Assembly: GCA_018241745.1 (NCBI GenBank)
Contig: JAFEDG010000151.1
Location: 1-59,981, forward strand
Source: Pseudomonadota bacterium
GTDB taxonomy: Bacteria; Pseudomonadota; Gammaproteobacteria; Burkholderiales; Casimicrobiaceae
Reading direction: 5' to 3'
Length of the DNA stretch: 59,981 nt
This document shows, piece after piece, positions 50,064 through 58,714 of the stretch (positions within the stretch are counted from its first letter, which is position 1; each line of letters starts with the position of its first letter). Below the pieces are notes generated by a model, which had not been told where the DNA came from, did not search any database, and saw nothing but the letters and a program-made list of their open reading frames with translations. A program made the translations under genes and the position numbers.

Positions 50064-51086
50064 CTACGCGCGTTGCGGACCGTCGGTCAGTGCGCCGACG
50101 CGCGACAGCGTGGCCGGCGCGACGACACCGAGTTCGCGCATTGCGGCCATCACCGAGCTGAAGTCGACGGCGGTGCGTACGTCGGCGATCGGCTTGGCCA
50201 GCAGGTTGACCGCGCGGCCGCTGACGATCAGCGGCATGTCGTCGGGCACCGCAGCCCGCAGTCCGCGGATTTCCTGGCCGGCGATCTTGCCGGAGATGCC
50301 ACGGTCGAACAGCAGCACGACCAGCGCGACCTTGTACGCATCGGCTGCGCCCGCGATCTCCTGCGCCGGCACGCCCGCACCGAGCGTCAGGCAGTTGATG
50401 CCTTCGGTGAACAGCAGCAGCTCGAGGATTGCAAGGCCGAGCTGGTTGGGATCGTTGGGCGGCGTCGCGAGCAGGATCTGCCGCGCGTCGCGCGTCGGGC
50501 GCACGAGTCGCGTCACGTCGCGCAGCAGACGTTGCGCGAGGTCGCCGAACCGCAGCTCCTGGAAGTTCTGCATGTCGCCGCGCACGACGCGCTCGTGCAC
50601 CGCCTCGTTGAGCGGGATCAGCGTCTGCTCGAGGAAGCGCCGCAGGCCCTGGCCCACGAGCAGCTTCGACAGGTGGTTCTGCAGTTCGCCAACGCGGTGC
50701 TCCGACAGGAGCCGCACGGCGAGCTCGATCTCGGCGGGCAACGGCGACGGTTCCGCGACGGCGAGGCCCAGCATCGACTGCAACGCGCTTTCCGCCAGCG
50801 GCACGACCGCGCCCGCGCGCCAGCCCTCCGACAGCAGCTGCTTGATGAGCTTCAGCCGCGCGACCTGGTCCGGCGGGTACACGCGGTCGCCGAACCCGTC
50901 GCGCAGCGGCGCGGGGAAGCCATAGCGGCGCTGCCACATGTACAGCTGCTCGCGGCGCAGTCCCGTGCTGCGCACGACCTCGCGGATGTGCAGCGCGCCC
51001 GAGCCGTCGCCGGGCGTTTCGTCCACCGCGCGTGGCACGACCTCGGGTTCACGCTGCCGGGTCGGTGCCTTGATCAAGATGCCCAT
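50064..51086 (-). CDS. MerR-family regulator with degenerate B12-binding domain
   Basis: 340 residues from the ATG at 51086 (AGGAA upstream; a further ATG at 51116 is possible). N-terminal MerR HTH (LHIREVVRSTGLRREQLYMWQRRYGFP, in part REVVRSTGLRREQLYMWQRR) followed by the two-part cobalamin-binding module of CarH/LitR. The three B12 ligands are lost: in the W-x9-EH motif Val167 replaces Trp and Leu178 replaces His (Glu177 kept), and the E/DxHxxG loop reads DPNQLG with Asn214 for His. It is thus probably B12-independent, like CarA-type paralogues, and so not a light sensor of the CarH type. Confidence 0.82.
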   Translation of the reverse strand: MGILIKAPTRQREPEVVPRAVDETPGDGSGALHIREVVRSTGLRREQLYMWQRRYGFPAPLRDGFGDRVYPPDQVARLKLIKQLLSEGWRAGAVVPLAESALQSMLGLAVAEPSPLPAEIELAVRLLSEHRVGELQNHLSKLLVGQGLRRFLEQTLIPLNEAVHERVVRGDMQNFQELRFGDLAQRLLRDVTRLVRPTRDARQILLATPPNDPNQLGLAILELLLFTEGINCLTLGAGVPAQEIAGAADAYKVALVVLLFDRGISGKIAGQEIRGLRAAVPDDMPLIVSGRAVNLLAKPIADVRTAVDFSSVMAAMRELGVVAPATLSRVGALTDGPQRA

Positions 51087-51180
51087 GTTCGTCGTTCCTG
51101 TTCCCGAAATCGTCACTGTCTGCCCTGCGCGCCGCGCTCCTGCCGCGTCGCGCCGACGAGGGCCGTTCCGGCCCGCATCA

Positions 51181-51411
51181 TGGACATCCTGTGCTGCACA
51201 AGTATAGCGGAGCGCTGCGCCCGGGGCTCAGGCCCCTTGCAGCGCTGCCGGGGATCCCCCCGGGGCTCCGCGGTCGCAGTCTGTGCTGCACGGAACGTAC
51301 AGCTGCACGATGCGTGCCAAGGCCTGACGGGCGGTGTTGCGCGCGATTTGTGCTTTCGTCCATGATAACCACGCCCAACGGACCGGCAGTCAGCGATGAC
51401 TGCCGTTTTTT
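51181..51411 (+). ncRNA. Structured leader or small RNA ending in an intrinsic terminator
   Basis: A good sigma-70 promoter, TGGACA (51181-51186) with 16 bases to TATAGC (51203-51208), would start RNA near 51215. The leader holds consecutive hairpins: AGCGCTGC/GCAGCGCT (51211-51218 with 51239-51246; inner GGGGC/GCCCC) and CCGGGG/CCCCGG (51248-51253 with 51258-51263). It ends in a textbook terminator: CGGCAGTC (51384-51391), loop AGCGAT, GACTGCCG (51398-51405), then TTTTTT (51406-51411). The next gene starts 2 bases later (ATG 51414). Either a regulated attenuator/riboswitch or an independent RNA of about 195 nt. I match it to no known class. Confidence 0.6.
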
Positions 51412-51413
51412 CA

Positions 51414-53183
51414 ATGTTCGGTTTCTCGCGCAGTCAGAAGGACCCGCTCGCGGATCGCAAGTCCGCCGAGCGCTGGCTCGCCGCGTTCCCGGGCACGGAT
51501 CCGCTGGCGATGCACGCGGAGGTGCTGACCGAACTGGGCCGGCTGGCGGAACGCGGCGCCCGCCGCTCGCCGCCGGTGCTGGAGGCGGTGTTCTATGTCG
51601 ACGAGCACACGGCGGCCCTGCGCGCCGCGCTGACCGCGCAGTACATCGAGCACGCGACGCGCAGCTCCAGGATCGAGAACCAGCTGTGGTCGGCGCTGTT
51701 CGACCTGTCGCAGGCGTTCCTCGTGGCCTACCAGTCGTTCGCACGCGACGTCGACGATCACCTGCAGAGCAACCGCTGGCAGGTGCACGTGCCGGAGCTC
51801 GTGGCCCGCCAGGTCGTTCACCTCGCGCACGACGCCCGCATCCGGCTGTACCGTTACGAGCAGTGGATCCCGGCCAAGTGGGCGGAGCTGCACGCGCTCT
51901 TCACGTCCGCGTGCTCGCGCCAGATCGAGCGGCTGCCGCTGACACTCGCCGCCGACGGCGACGCAACGACGATCGAGCACGAGTACCTGCAGGCGCTGCT
52001 GCTGCAATTGATGAATGCGGGCAACCTGACGCCGCGGCACCTCGAGTGGGTCCATTCGGAACTCGACAACTGGACGCAGCCGCTGCGCTTCGCGCTCGAG
52101 CCGTCGACGCTGACGTCGTTCTACGTCGACCTCGCGGCGCGTGAAGGGTTGAAGCGCCGCACCGCGGGCCCGCTCGAAGGCCGTGTCCTGTTCCTCGACA
52201 CGCGGCCGCTGCACCTGACGCTGATGCAGGCCGCCGCGGTCGTCGAGCAGAAGATCCGTCACCAGCCGCTGTCCGGCCGCACGCCCAAGCGCACGGAGCA
52301 GCTCAACCTGCTCAACAAGCTCGCGGCGCAGGTGGACCCGGAATTCAAGCCGTTCGCGCGCCGTGGCGAGCGCACGGCAGCGGCGGGTGCGGTCGACGCG
52401 ATTGTCGGCTTCGCCAAGATCGCCGCGTTCCTGCGCGAGGAAGAGCGCGACCCGACGAACCGCGCCGCCGCGGCCGCCCCGGGCGCGAGCTTCGGCGGCA
52501 CGATGGAGCTTGCGGTCTTCGGCCGCGTGCGCAATGAACCGGACCGGCGTGCGGAGCTCGCGCGCCAACGCCTCGCGCGCTTCGCGCCGGCAGGCGGACC
52601 CTGGGACATTAAGGACGTGTCGCAGACGGGTTACCGGCTGGTCGCGCCGATGAGCGTCGCCAACGCGGTCACGCTCGGCACGCTCGCGGCGATCCGCCCG
52701 CAGGGCCAGGCGACGTGGACGCTCGGCATCGTGCGCCGGATGCGGCGGCTTACGATCGATCGCGCGGAAATCGGCATGCAGGTGATCGCCAACGCGATCA
52801 CGGGCGTGGACCTCGTCGAGCACCGGCGGACGGCGGCCGACGACTATTCGGTCGACGGCGAGCCCACGACCGGCGCGGGCCGCACGTTCCAGGCGCTGTT
52901 CCTCGCGATGCGCAAGCGCGAGCGCGAGACGCCGGTGCAATCGGTCATCGTGCCGGCCGTCGAGTACCAGCCCACGAAGCGCTTCAAGATCGTCACCGCG
53001 AGCTCGATCCATCCCATCCGCTTCGGCCGCCTGATCGAGCAGATGGCCGATTGGGTGTGGACGACGATCGAGCCGCTGGGGCTCGACGCACCCGTGCTGA
53101 TCACGCCGTCGGTGGCCTCCCCGGGGGCCGATGCGGATTCCGTCGACGACGACGACGGCGATTCCGCCGCATCAGCGGCATAA
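51414..53183 (+). CDS. Conserved protein with C-terminal PilZ-like domain
   Basis: 589 residues from ATG 51414 (MFGFSRSQKDPLADRKSAE); an ATG at 51396 lies in the terminator hairpin and is less likely. The first 330 residues are helical and unrecognised. The last part (about 415-510) resembles an atypical PilZ domain: WDIKDVSQTGYRL has the (D/N)xSxxG motif, and LAAIRPQGQATWTLGIVRRM plus RAEIGMQVIA match later PilZ strands, but the RxxxR c-di-GMP arm is not exact. No ribosome-binding site precedes the ATG; its expression must pass the terminator just upstream. Function unknown, c-di-GMP binding possible. Confidence 0.72.
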   Translation: MFGFSRSQKDPLADRKSAERWLAAFPGTDPLAMHAEVLTELGRLAERGARRSPPVLEAVFYVDEHTAALRAALTAQYIEHATRSSRIENQLWSALFDLSQAFLVAYQSFARDVDDHLQSNRWQVHVPELVARQVVHLAHDARIRLYRYEQWIPAKWAELHALFTSACSRQIERLPLTLAADGDATTIEHEYLQALLLQLMNAGNLTPRHLEWVHSELDNWTQPLRFALEPSTLTSFYVDLAAREGLKRRTAGPLEGRVLFLDTRPLHLTLMQAAAVVEQKIRHQPLSGRTPKRTEQLNLLNKLAAQVDPEFKPFARRGERTAAAGAVDAIVGFAKIAAFLREEERDPTNRAAAAAPGASFGGTMELAVFGRVRNEPDRRAELARQRLARFAPAGGPWDIKDVSQTGYRLVAPMSVANAVTLGTLAAIRPQGQATWTLGIVRRMRRLTIDRAEIGMQVIANAITGVDLVEHRRTAADDYSVDGEPTTGAGRTFQALFLAMRKRERETPVQSVIVPAVEYQPTKRFKIVTASSIHPIRFGRLIEQMADWVWTTIEPLGLDAPVLITPSVASPGADADSVDDDDGDSAASAA

Positions 53184-53229
53184 TGCGCGCATCTCGCGCG
53201 AGGCGGTCGCCGCTTCGCGCGGGGCGCCG

Positions 53230-54909
53230 ATGACCACCGCGGAACCTCCCTTCGTTCACGACCGCTACGCCGAGCTGCATGGCGCGCACCGCTGGGCGCT
53301 GCCGGCAGCGTTCAACATCGGCGCCGCCTGCGGCACGCGCTGGGCCGCCGAGCCGGATCGCGTCGCGCTGTACTGGGAAGACGAGGACGGCGCGCAGGCG
53401 ACCTGGCGCTACACGGAACTGGTGCGCGACGCGGCACGCCTCGCCGCTGCACTTGCCGCGCGCGGCGTCGGCCGCGGGGATCGCATCGGCCTCGTACTGC
53501 CGCAACGGCCGGAGACCATCGTCACGCACCTCGCGGCGTATCGGCTGGGCGCGGTCGTCGTGCCGCTGTCGTTCCTGTTCGGTCCCGACGCGCTCGCCTA
53601 CCGCCTCGAGTTCGCCGCCGTCAAGGTTGCCGTCGTCGATCCGCAGTCGTGGCCCAAGCTCGCGCCGGTGCGCGCGCAGCTCGCGGCGCTTGGGCACGTG
53701 CTGGGCGTCGGCGGCGTCGACGCCGCGGGGGTGGACGATTTCGCGGCAACGGTCGCCGCGGCGCGCCCGGACGCTGCGCCGCCCCCGGTGGACACGGCGG
53801 CGCGCGACCCGGCGCTGATCCTGTTCACCAGCGGCACGACCGGCCCGCCGAAGGCCGCGCTGATCCCGCATTGCGCGCTGCTCGGCAACCTGCCGGGCTT
53901 CGTCGCGTCGCACGACGGCTTTCCGCAACCGGGCGACCGCTTCTGGTCGCCGGCCGACTGGGCGTGGACCGGCGGCCTCATGGATGCACTGCTCCCGACC
54001 CTCTACTTCGGCCAGTCGCTCGTCGGCTACCGCGGGCGCTTCGACGCGCACCGCGCCTTTGCGCTGATGGAGCGCCACCGCATCCGCAACAGCTTCCTGT
54101 TTCCCACGGCGCTCAAGATGATGATGAAGGAGTACCCGCGGCCGCGCGAACGGTTCGACCTCGCGCTGCGCACGATCATGAGCGCCGGCGAACCGGTCGG
54201 CACCGCGGTGTTCGAGTGGGCGCGCGATGCGCTCGGCGTCACGATCAACGAGATGTTCGGGCAGACCGAGATGAACTACATCGTCGGCAACTCGCAGGCC
54301 GCGTGGCCCGTGAAGCCCGGTTCGATGGGCCGGCCCTACCCCGGGCATCGCGTCGCGGTGATCGACGACGCGGGCCGCGAGCTCGCACGCGGCGAGACCG
54401 GCGAGGTGGCGCTGCACACGATCGCGCCGGACGGGACGCCGGACCCGATCTTCTTCCTCGGTTATTACGGCAACCCGGAGGCCACCGCCGCCAAGTACAC
54501 GGGACCGTGGTGCCGCACCGGCGACATCGCGGAAATCGACGCCGATGGCTATCTCTGGTACCGCGGGCGCAGCGACGACATGTTCAAGGCGGCAGGCTAC
54601 CGGATCGGCCCGGCGGAGGTCGAGAACTGCCTCGTGCGCCACCCGGCCGTCGCCAACGCGGCCGTCGTGCCGTCGCCGGACCCGGTGCGCGGCAACGTCG
54701 TCAAGGCGTTCGTCGTGCTCGCCGCGGGCCACGCGGCCAGCGACGCGCTGGCCGATGCGCTGCGCGAGCACGTCGCCCGCTTCCTCGCGCCGTACGAGAC
54801 GCCGCGCGAGATCGAGTTCATCGACGCGCTGCCGATGACGACCACCGGCAAGGTGCAGCGCCGCGTGCTGCGCGAGCGCGAGGCCGCGCATCGCGCGGCG
54901 CAGGGCTGA
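53230..54909 (+). CDS. AMP-forming acyl-CoA synthetase (medium-chain/ACSM-like)
   Basis: 559 residues. Adenylation motifs: LILFTSGTTGPPKAALIPH (P-loop), NEMFGQTEMNYIVGN, WCRTGDIAEIDADGYLWYRGRSDDMFKAAGYRIGP (hinge, in part RSDDMFKAAGYRIGP) and the C-terminal lysine in MTTTGKVQRRVLRE. Domain order and length match acetyl/medium-chain acyl-CoA synthetases. The carboxylic acid used is not evident. Followed after 4 bases by an ACT protein. Confidence 0.92.
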   Translation: MTTAEPPFVHDRYAELHGAHRWALPAAFNIGAACGTRWAAEPDRVALYWEDEDGAQATWRYTELVRDAARLAAALAARGVGRGDRIGLVLPQRPETIVTHLAAYRLGAVVVPLSFLFGPDALAYRLEFAAVKVAVVDPQSWPKLAPVRAQLAALGHVLGVGGVDAAGVDDFAATVAAARPDAAPPPVDTAARDPALILFTSGTTGPPKAALIPHCALLGNLPGFVASHDGFPQPGDRFWSPADWAWTGGLMDALLPTLYFGQSLVGYRGRFDAHRAFALMERHRIRNSFLFPTALKMMMKEYPRPRERFDLALRTIMSAGEPVGTAVFEWARDALGVTINEMFGQTEMNYIVGNSQAAWPVKPGSMGRPYPGHRVAVIDDAGRELARGETGEVALHTIAPDGTPDPIFFLGYYGNPEATAAKYTGPWCRTGDIAEIDADGYLWYRGRSDDMFKAAGYRIGPAEVENCLVRHPAVANAAVVPSPDPVRGNVVKAFVVLAAGHAASDALADALREHVARFLAPYETPREIEFIDALPMTTTGKVQRRVLREREAAHRAAQG

Positions 54910-54913
54910 CGCG

Positions 54914-55306
54914 ATGGCGGTGCGCCTCACGCTGACGATCGAGCGCGAGCTGTTCGCGATCTGCCGGCTCGCGCCCGCGACGCCGCCGCCCGCGTGGGCG
55001 CTCGCGGCACCCTACTTCTCGATGACGCGAACGCGCGACGAGCTGTCGATCGTCGTCGCGCAGTCGCTCGCGCCGGCGGACATCGTCGCGAGCCGCGGCT
55101 GGCGGATGATCCGCTTCGCGGGCCCGATGCCGCTCGACCAGACCGGCATCCTTGCGAGCGTCACGTCGCCGCTCGCGCAGGCGCGCGTGTCGGTGTTCGC
55201 GGTCGCGACCTACGACACCGACTACGTGCTGATCCCGTCGGACCAGCTGCAGACCGCGGTGACGGTGCTCGAAGCGGCCGGCCACGCGGTCAGCGTCGGC
55301 CTCTGA
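54914..55306 (+). CDS. ACT-domain protein (CASTOR/ACT_7-like)
   Basis: 130 residues with two ACT-like halves: an N-terminal variant (LTLTIERELFAICRLAP) and a C-terminal ACT_7 domain (MPLDQTGILASVTSPLAQARVSVFAVATYDTDYVLIP). Such stand-alone proteins bind amino acids; related domains regulate aspartate kinase. It lies 4 bases behind an acyl-CoA synthetase and may sense or regulate that step. Confidence 0.85.
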   Translation: MAVRLTLTIERELFAICRLAPATPPPAWALAAPYFSMTRTRDELSIVVAQSLAPADIVASRGWRMIRFAGPMPLDQTGILASVTSPLAQARVSVFAVATYDTDYVLIPSDQLQTAVTVLEAAGHAVSVGL

Positions 55307-55325
55307 CGGACGTGCGGCGGCGGCT

Positions 55326-57464
55326 TCAGGCCGCGTCCGCGTCGGCGCGCGCGACGAGCCGCGCGTATTGCGCGAGCAGCCGGTCCGCGTCTGCCTGGCC
55401 CACGGCCGCGACGAGCTCGGCGTCGGACGCGCGCTGGTTGTGCAGGCTGCCGTCGAGAAATCGGTCGAGCTCGTCGGCGCGCGCAAGCGACAGCGGGACC
55501 GCCAGCCGTCGCGCGATGCGCCCGATCACCGCGCGCCAGTCCGCGAGCAGCATCTCGTACGTCATGTGCAGGACCGGTGCGTCGACGGTCGCCGCGAAGT
55601 TCTCCATGTGCGTCATGAACGCGGACCACAGCGCGAGGTTCTCCGCGAGCGTGCCGCCGCCGCCGGCGCGCATCGACTTCGCCACCTCGAGCGGATGGCG
55701 CACGGTCACGACGTAGCCGGGACGGTAGCCGTGCTGCACGAGCGCCCGGTGCCACGCGGGCCCGAGCGCCGCGATGCGCGGGTCCTTGATCAGGATCAGA
55801 GGCGCGTCGTGATAGACCTCGGCCAGGATCGACTGCGCGTCCTCGAGGAACTCGTCGAGCACCGGGCCCGACGTCGGCAGCTCGAAATCGACGCGGTTCC
55901 ACTTGCCGCCGAGCTGTTCCATGAACCGCGAATCGAGGTCCGTGACGTCCTCGGTCTCCCAGAAGCCCGTCGGGTTGAGTCCCATCTGCGGCGCGTGCAC
56001 GGCTTCCGGCAGCATCACGCCGCACAGGTTCAGCACGCGCGTAAGCGCCGACGTGCCGCTGCGATAGACGCCGAGCACGACCACCGCGCGCCGATCCTGG
56101 CCGTGGGTCTCACCTTCCGCCACACGCGTGCGCGGCGCCTTCGCACCGGCACGGAAATACGCGACCAGCGCCTGCAACTCCGGCACGGGAACGTAGCGCC
56201 CGCGTCCTTCCTTCAGCAGCCAGCGCAGCACGACGTCGCGATGCGCGGGCATCCAGGCACCGAGCGGGTTCGTCGTGCCGGCGCGGCCGGCCAGGGCTTC
56301 CCGCGTCAGCACTTCGGCGATCCGGCTTGCGTCGGCCGGTGATACCGCGGGCGAGCGCGGCCCGCGCCGGTACAACGGCTCGTCGACGAACACGGGCTCC
56401 GCGTGCATCGTCGCGCGCAGGCGGAAGTCCCATCCGCGCGCGGCGCCGACGTCGCGGAAGCCACCCTGCGCGACGAAGAAGTCGCGCGGCACGAACAGGT
56501 TGTCGGCGGCACCGGCGACGTCACGGACCAGCAGCGAGAAGCCGGGCGTCAGCGCATCGGGGACGGCGGGCGCGCCTTCGCTGCCAGGCACCACCGGCGC
56601 TGGCACCTCGTCGACGACCCGCGAATAGCCCCACAGCGGCGTCGCGTGGGCCATGGCGTCGACGAGCTTGTCGAGGCGTTCCGGCGCGAAGCGATCGCCG
56701 GCCGTCAGGAACGCGAGCCAGGGTCCGCGCGCCACGCGTGCGCCGGCATTCGCGGCCTCTGCGTCGCTTGCGCCTGGCTGCGCGACGCGCTGGACGGGAA
56801 AGCGCGACGCCTCCGGGGCGACGGTGCGCGCCCCCACTGGCGCCGTATCGACGAGCACCACGTCCACGTCGGCATAGCTTTGCGCCATCACCGATGCGAG
56901 CGATGCGGCGAGCGCGTCGCGGTCCGCGCCGACGAGCACGACGCTGACATGCCCAGGCACGACCGGTGCACGCTTGCGCACCGTCTCGCGCTCGCGATAG
57001 GCGGCGACGAGCGCCTGCTGCGCCGGATTGGCGCGGGGCGACAACATCGTCGCCAGTACGCTCGCGAGGTCCGAGAGGACGACGTGCATCTGCCAGCCGG
57101 TCAACTCCGCGGCCTGCGCGATGTATTCCATCGCAGCGTGCCGCCGGAAGCGGTCGTTCATCACGGCGCCGAGCAGATGCAGCGATGCCGCGTCGCCGGG
57201 ATCGGCGGCAAGCGCCTTCCGGTAGAGCGCTTCCGCTTGCGCCAGCGCGCCGGCGCGATGCGCGGCGACGGCGTCGAGGTGCAGCCGCGACGGTCCGCCG
57301 CGCGGAGCCCACGCCGGCGCGGGCGTGGTAGCCGTTGCAGGCGCTGCCGCTGCCGGCGCGGGCGGCGCAGCGGAGGCCCCCGGCAACGGCGGCGCGCCCG
57401 CGACGCCATGGCATTGCTTGTAGCGCTTGCCGCTGCCGCAAGGGCAGGGATCGTTCCGGTTCAT
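55326..57464 (-). CDS. Four-part fusion: SEC-C zinc motif, TPR, glycosyltransferase-2-like and sulfotransferase domains
   Basis: 712 residues. Residues 3-19 are a SEC-C zinc motif (NDPCPCGSGKRYKQCHG). About 60-125 holds TPR-like helices (AEALYRKALAADPGDAASLHLLG). About 165-420 resembles a family-2 glycosyltransferase (HVSVVLVGADRDALAASLASVMAQSY; AFLTAGDRFAPERLD), and about 470-700 a sulfotransferase (VVVLGVYRSGTSALTRVLNLCG, the PAPS 5'-phosphate loop; LILIKDPRIAALGPAWHRAL, the 3'-phosphate side). It probably transfers sugars and sulfate, or only binds donors, on a protein or surface glycan. It lies next to the exosortase H pair. Full function is unknown. Confidence 0.8.
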   Translation of the reverse strand: MNRNDPCPCGSGKRYKQCHGVAGAPPLPGASAAPPAPAAAAPATATTPAPAWAPRGGPSRLHLDAVAAHRAGALAQAEALYRKALAADPGDAASLHLLGAVMNDRFRRHAAMEYIAQAAELTGWQMHVVLSDLASVLATMLSPRANPAQQALVAAYRERETVRKRAPVVPGHVSVVLVGADRDALAASLASVMAQSYADVDVVLVDTAPVGARTVAPEASRFPVQRVAQPGASDAEAANAGARVARGPWLAFLTAGDRFAPERLDKLVDAMAHATPLWGYSRVVDEVPAPVVPGSEGAPAVPDALTPGFSLLVRDVAGAADNLFVPRDFFVAQGGFRDVGAARGWDFRLRATMHAEPVFVDEPLYRRGPRSPAVSPADASRIAEVLTREALAGRAGTTNPLGAWMPAHRDVVLRWLLKEGRGRYVPVPELQALVAYFRAGAKAPRTRVAEGETHGQDRRAVVVLGVYRSGTSALTRVLNLCGVMLPEAVHAPQMGLNPTGFWETEDVTDLDSRFMEQLGGKWNRVDFELPTSGPVLDEFLEDAQSILAEVYHDAPLILIKDPRIAALGPAWHRALVQHGYRPGYVVTVRHPLEVAKSMRAGGGGTLAENLALWSAFMTHMENFAATVDAPVLHMTYEMLLADWRAVIGRIARRLAVPLSLARADELDRFLDGSLHNQRASDAELVAAVGQADADRLLAQYARLVARADADAA

Positions 57465-57536
57465 CGCGCAGCCGCCCGCCACGTGGACCGGTTGCATCCG
57501 CGCCTGGACACCGCGATCACGTGCGCGCCGCGCACG

Positions 57537-58118
57537 TCAGCCCTGCTGCGCGCGCAGCGATTCCAGCAGGCGCCGGTGCAGCAGCACCCAGATCGCCGCC
57601 GGCGCGACCGTGGGCACGATCAGCGCGCCGAACTGGTAGCAGAACGCGATCACCTCGCGGGTCGCCGGCGCAAAGCCCGTCTGCGCCGCGACCAGGGGGC
57701 CCGCGGAGAACACGAGGTTCTTGAGGCAGTCGGCGAACACGCCGAAGGCGACGAGTGGCAGCATCGCGACGAGGCCGATCGCAAGCTTCACCGGCCAGCG
57801 CGGCTCGCGCGCCGCGAGCGTCAGGGCCGCGAACATCGGCATCCCGAACGCGTACAGCAGCACGTTGACGTCGACGGTGATGTTGCCGCTCGCGGCGTCG
57901 CCGGGTCGCAGCCGCGTAATGAACGACAGCACGTGCGCGTCCTGCTCGATGCCGCGCAGGATGTCCGCGAAGCCGACGTGCACGAATGGTGTCAGCAGCA
58001 TCCGCACGAGCCACGCGACGAGCGGCCCGGCAAAGTACCAGACGACGAACGCGGGCACGAGCCACGCGAGCGTGGCGAGCACGAGGCGCGGCAGGCGCTT
58101 GCCGGGAGGCGATGCCAT
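57537..58118 (-). CDS. Exosortase H-associated membrane protein
   Basis: 193 residues with about five membrane helices. The start (KRLPRLVLATLAWLVPAFVVWYFA) and the mid-block FADCLKNLVFSAGPLVAAQTGF fit the membrane protein that accompanies exosortase H. It lies 31 bases downstream of xrtH and is co-transcribed. Its role is unknown; it may present substrates or a glycan carrier to the exosortase. Confidence 0.78.
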   Translation of the reverse strand: MASPPGKRLPRLVLATLAWLVPAFVVWYFAGPLVAWLVRMLLTPFVHVGFADILRGIEQDAHVLSFITRLRPGDAASGNITVDVNVLLYAFGMPMFAALTLAAREPRWPVKLAIGLVAMLPLVAFGVFADCLKNLVFSAGPLVAAQTGFAPATREVIAFCYQFGALIVPTVAPAAIWVLLHRRLLESLRAQQG

Positions 58119-58149
58119 CGTGAGCGGGCCGCGGGGACCGCCGCCCCGG

Positions 58150-58695
58150 TCAGGCCGCAGGCAGTGGCTGTGCCGGCACCGGCGTGGCGCCTGCGTCCGG
58201 CGGCCCGCCGCCCTTGCCGCCGCGCGGCAGCGTGCGCACCCAGACGAGCCACACGATGAGCACGTCCAGCATGATCAGCGCCTGCCACACGTACAGGTGC
58301 GCCCACTCGAACCACGTGCGGTTCCACTGGCCGAGGTAGAAGAGGCTGACGATGCGCACGATGTTGAGGCCCTGCACGGCGATCGTGCCGGCGACGAGGC
58401 CCAGGATGCGGTTCTTCCACGGCGCCGGGAACGCGAGCATCGCGGCGAGCAGCACGATCGTCGCCTCGACCCCGTTGCAGCCGGCCTCGATCGACACGGC
58501 AAACCCATTGGCCGTGCTGCGCATGATCTTGCCTTCGGCGACGACGTGCGGGTCGAATACCGTGACGAGCCACGTCGATACCTGTGCGAGCGCGTCCGTC
58601 CACGGGACGACGAACCATTGCTGGACCCAGGGGGTGAGCTCCAGGCCGAACAGCAGCGCCTGCAGTGCGATGAACGTGATGAAGAAGCGGACCAC
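58150..58695 (-). CDS. xrtH: Exosortase H (IPTLxxWG-CTERM class)
   Basis: 181 residues, GTG start, polytopic membrane cysteine protease. Catalytic set: Cys73 in EAGCNGVEA, Arg114 in NIVRIVSLFY and His133 in WAHLYVWQ. Short XrtH length and the NIVRI/WAHLY motifs set it apart from larger exosortases. It should cleave proteins with a C-terminal IPTLxxWG tail for surface attachment or secretion. No clear substrate with that tail is in the window. Confidence 0.88.
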   Translation of the reverse strand: MVRFFITFIALQALLFGLELTPWVQQWFVVPWTDALAQVSTWLVTVFDPHVVAEGKIMRSTANGFAVSIEAGCNGVEATIVLLAAMLAFPAPWKNRILGLVAGTIAVQGLNIVRIVSLFYLGQWNRTWFEWAHLYVWQALIMLDVLIVWLVWVRTLPRGGKGGGPPDAGATPVPAQPLPAA

Positions 58696-58714
58696 GGCGC
58701 GATTCTAGCGCGTC

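Noticed and set aside
51205..51260. GGAGCGCTGC in the leader resembles the start of the SAH riboswitch
   Set aside because: The downstream core I expect (ACGGCGCTC-type segment pairing back) is absent, and the downstream gene is not part of methionine or SAH metabolism.
51181..51411. Could the structured RNA be 6S RNA or a c-di-GMP riboswitch?
   Set aside because: 6S needs pairing of 5' and 3' ends around a long central bubble, but here the 5' end folds on itself. The conserved GEMM boxes are not found.
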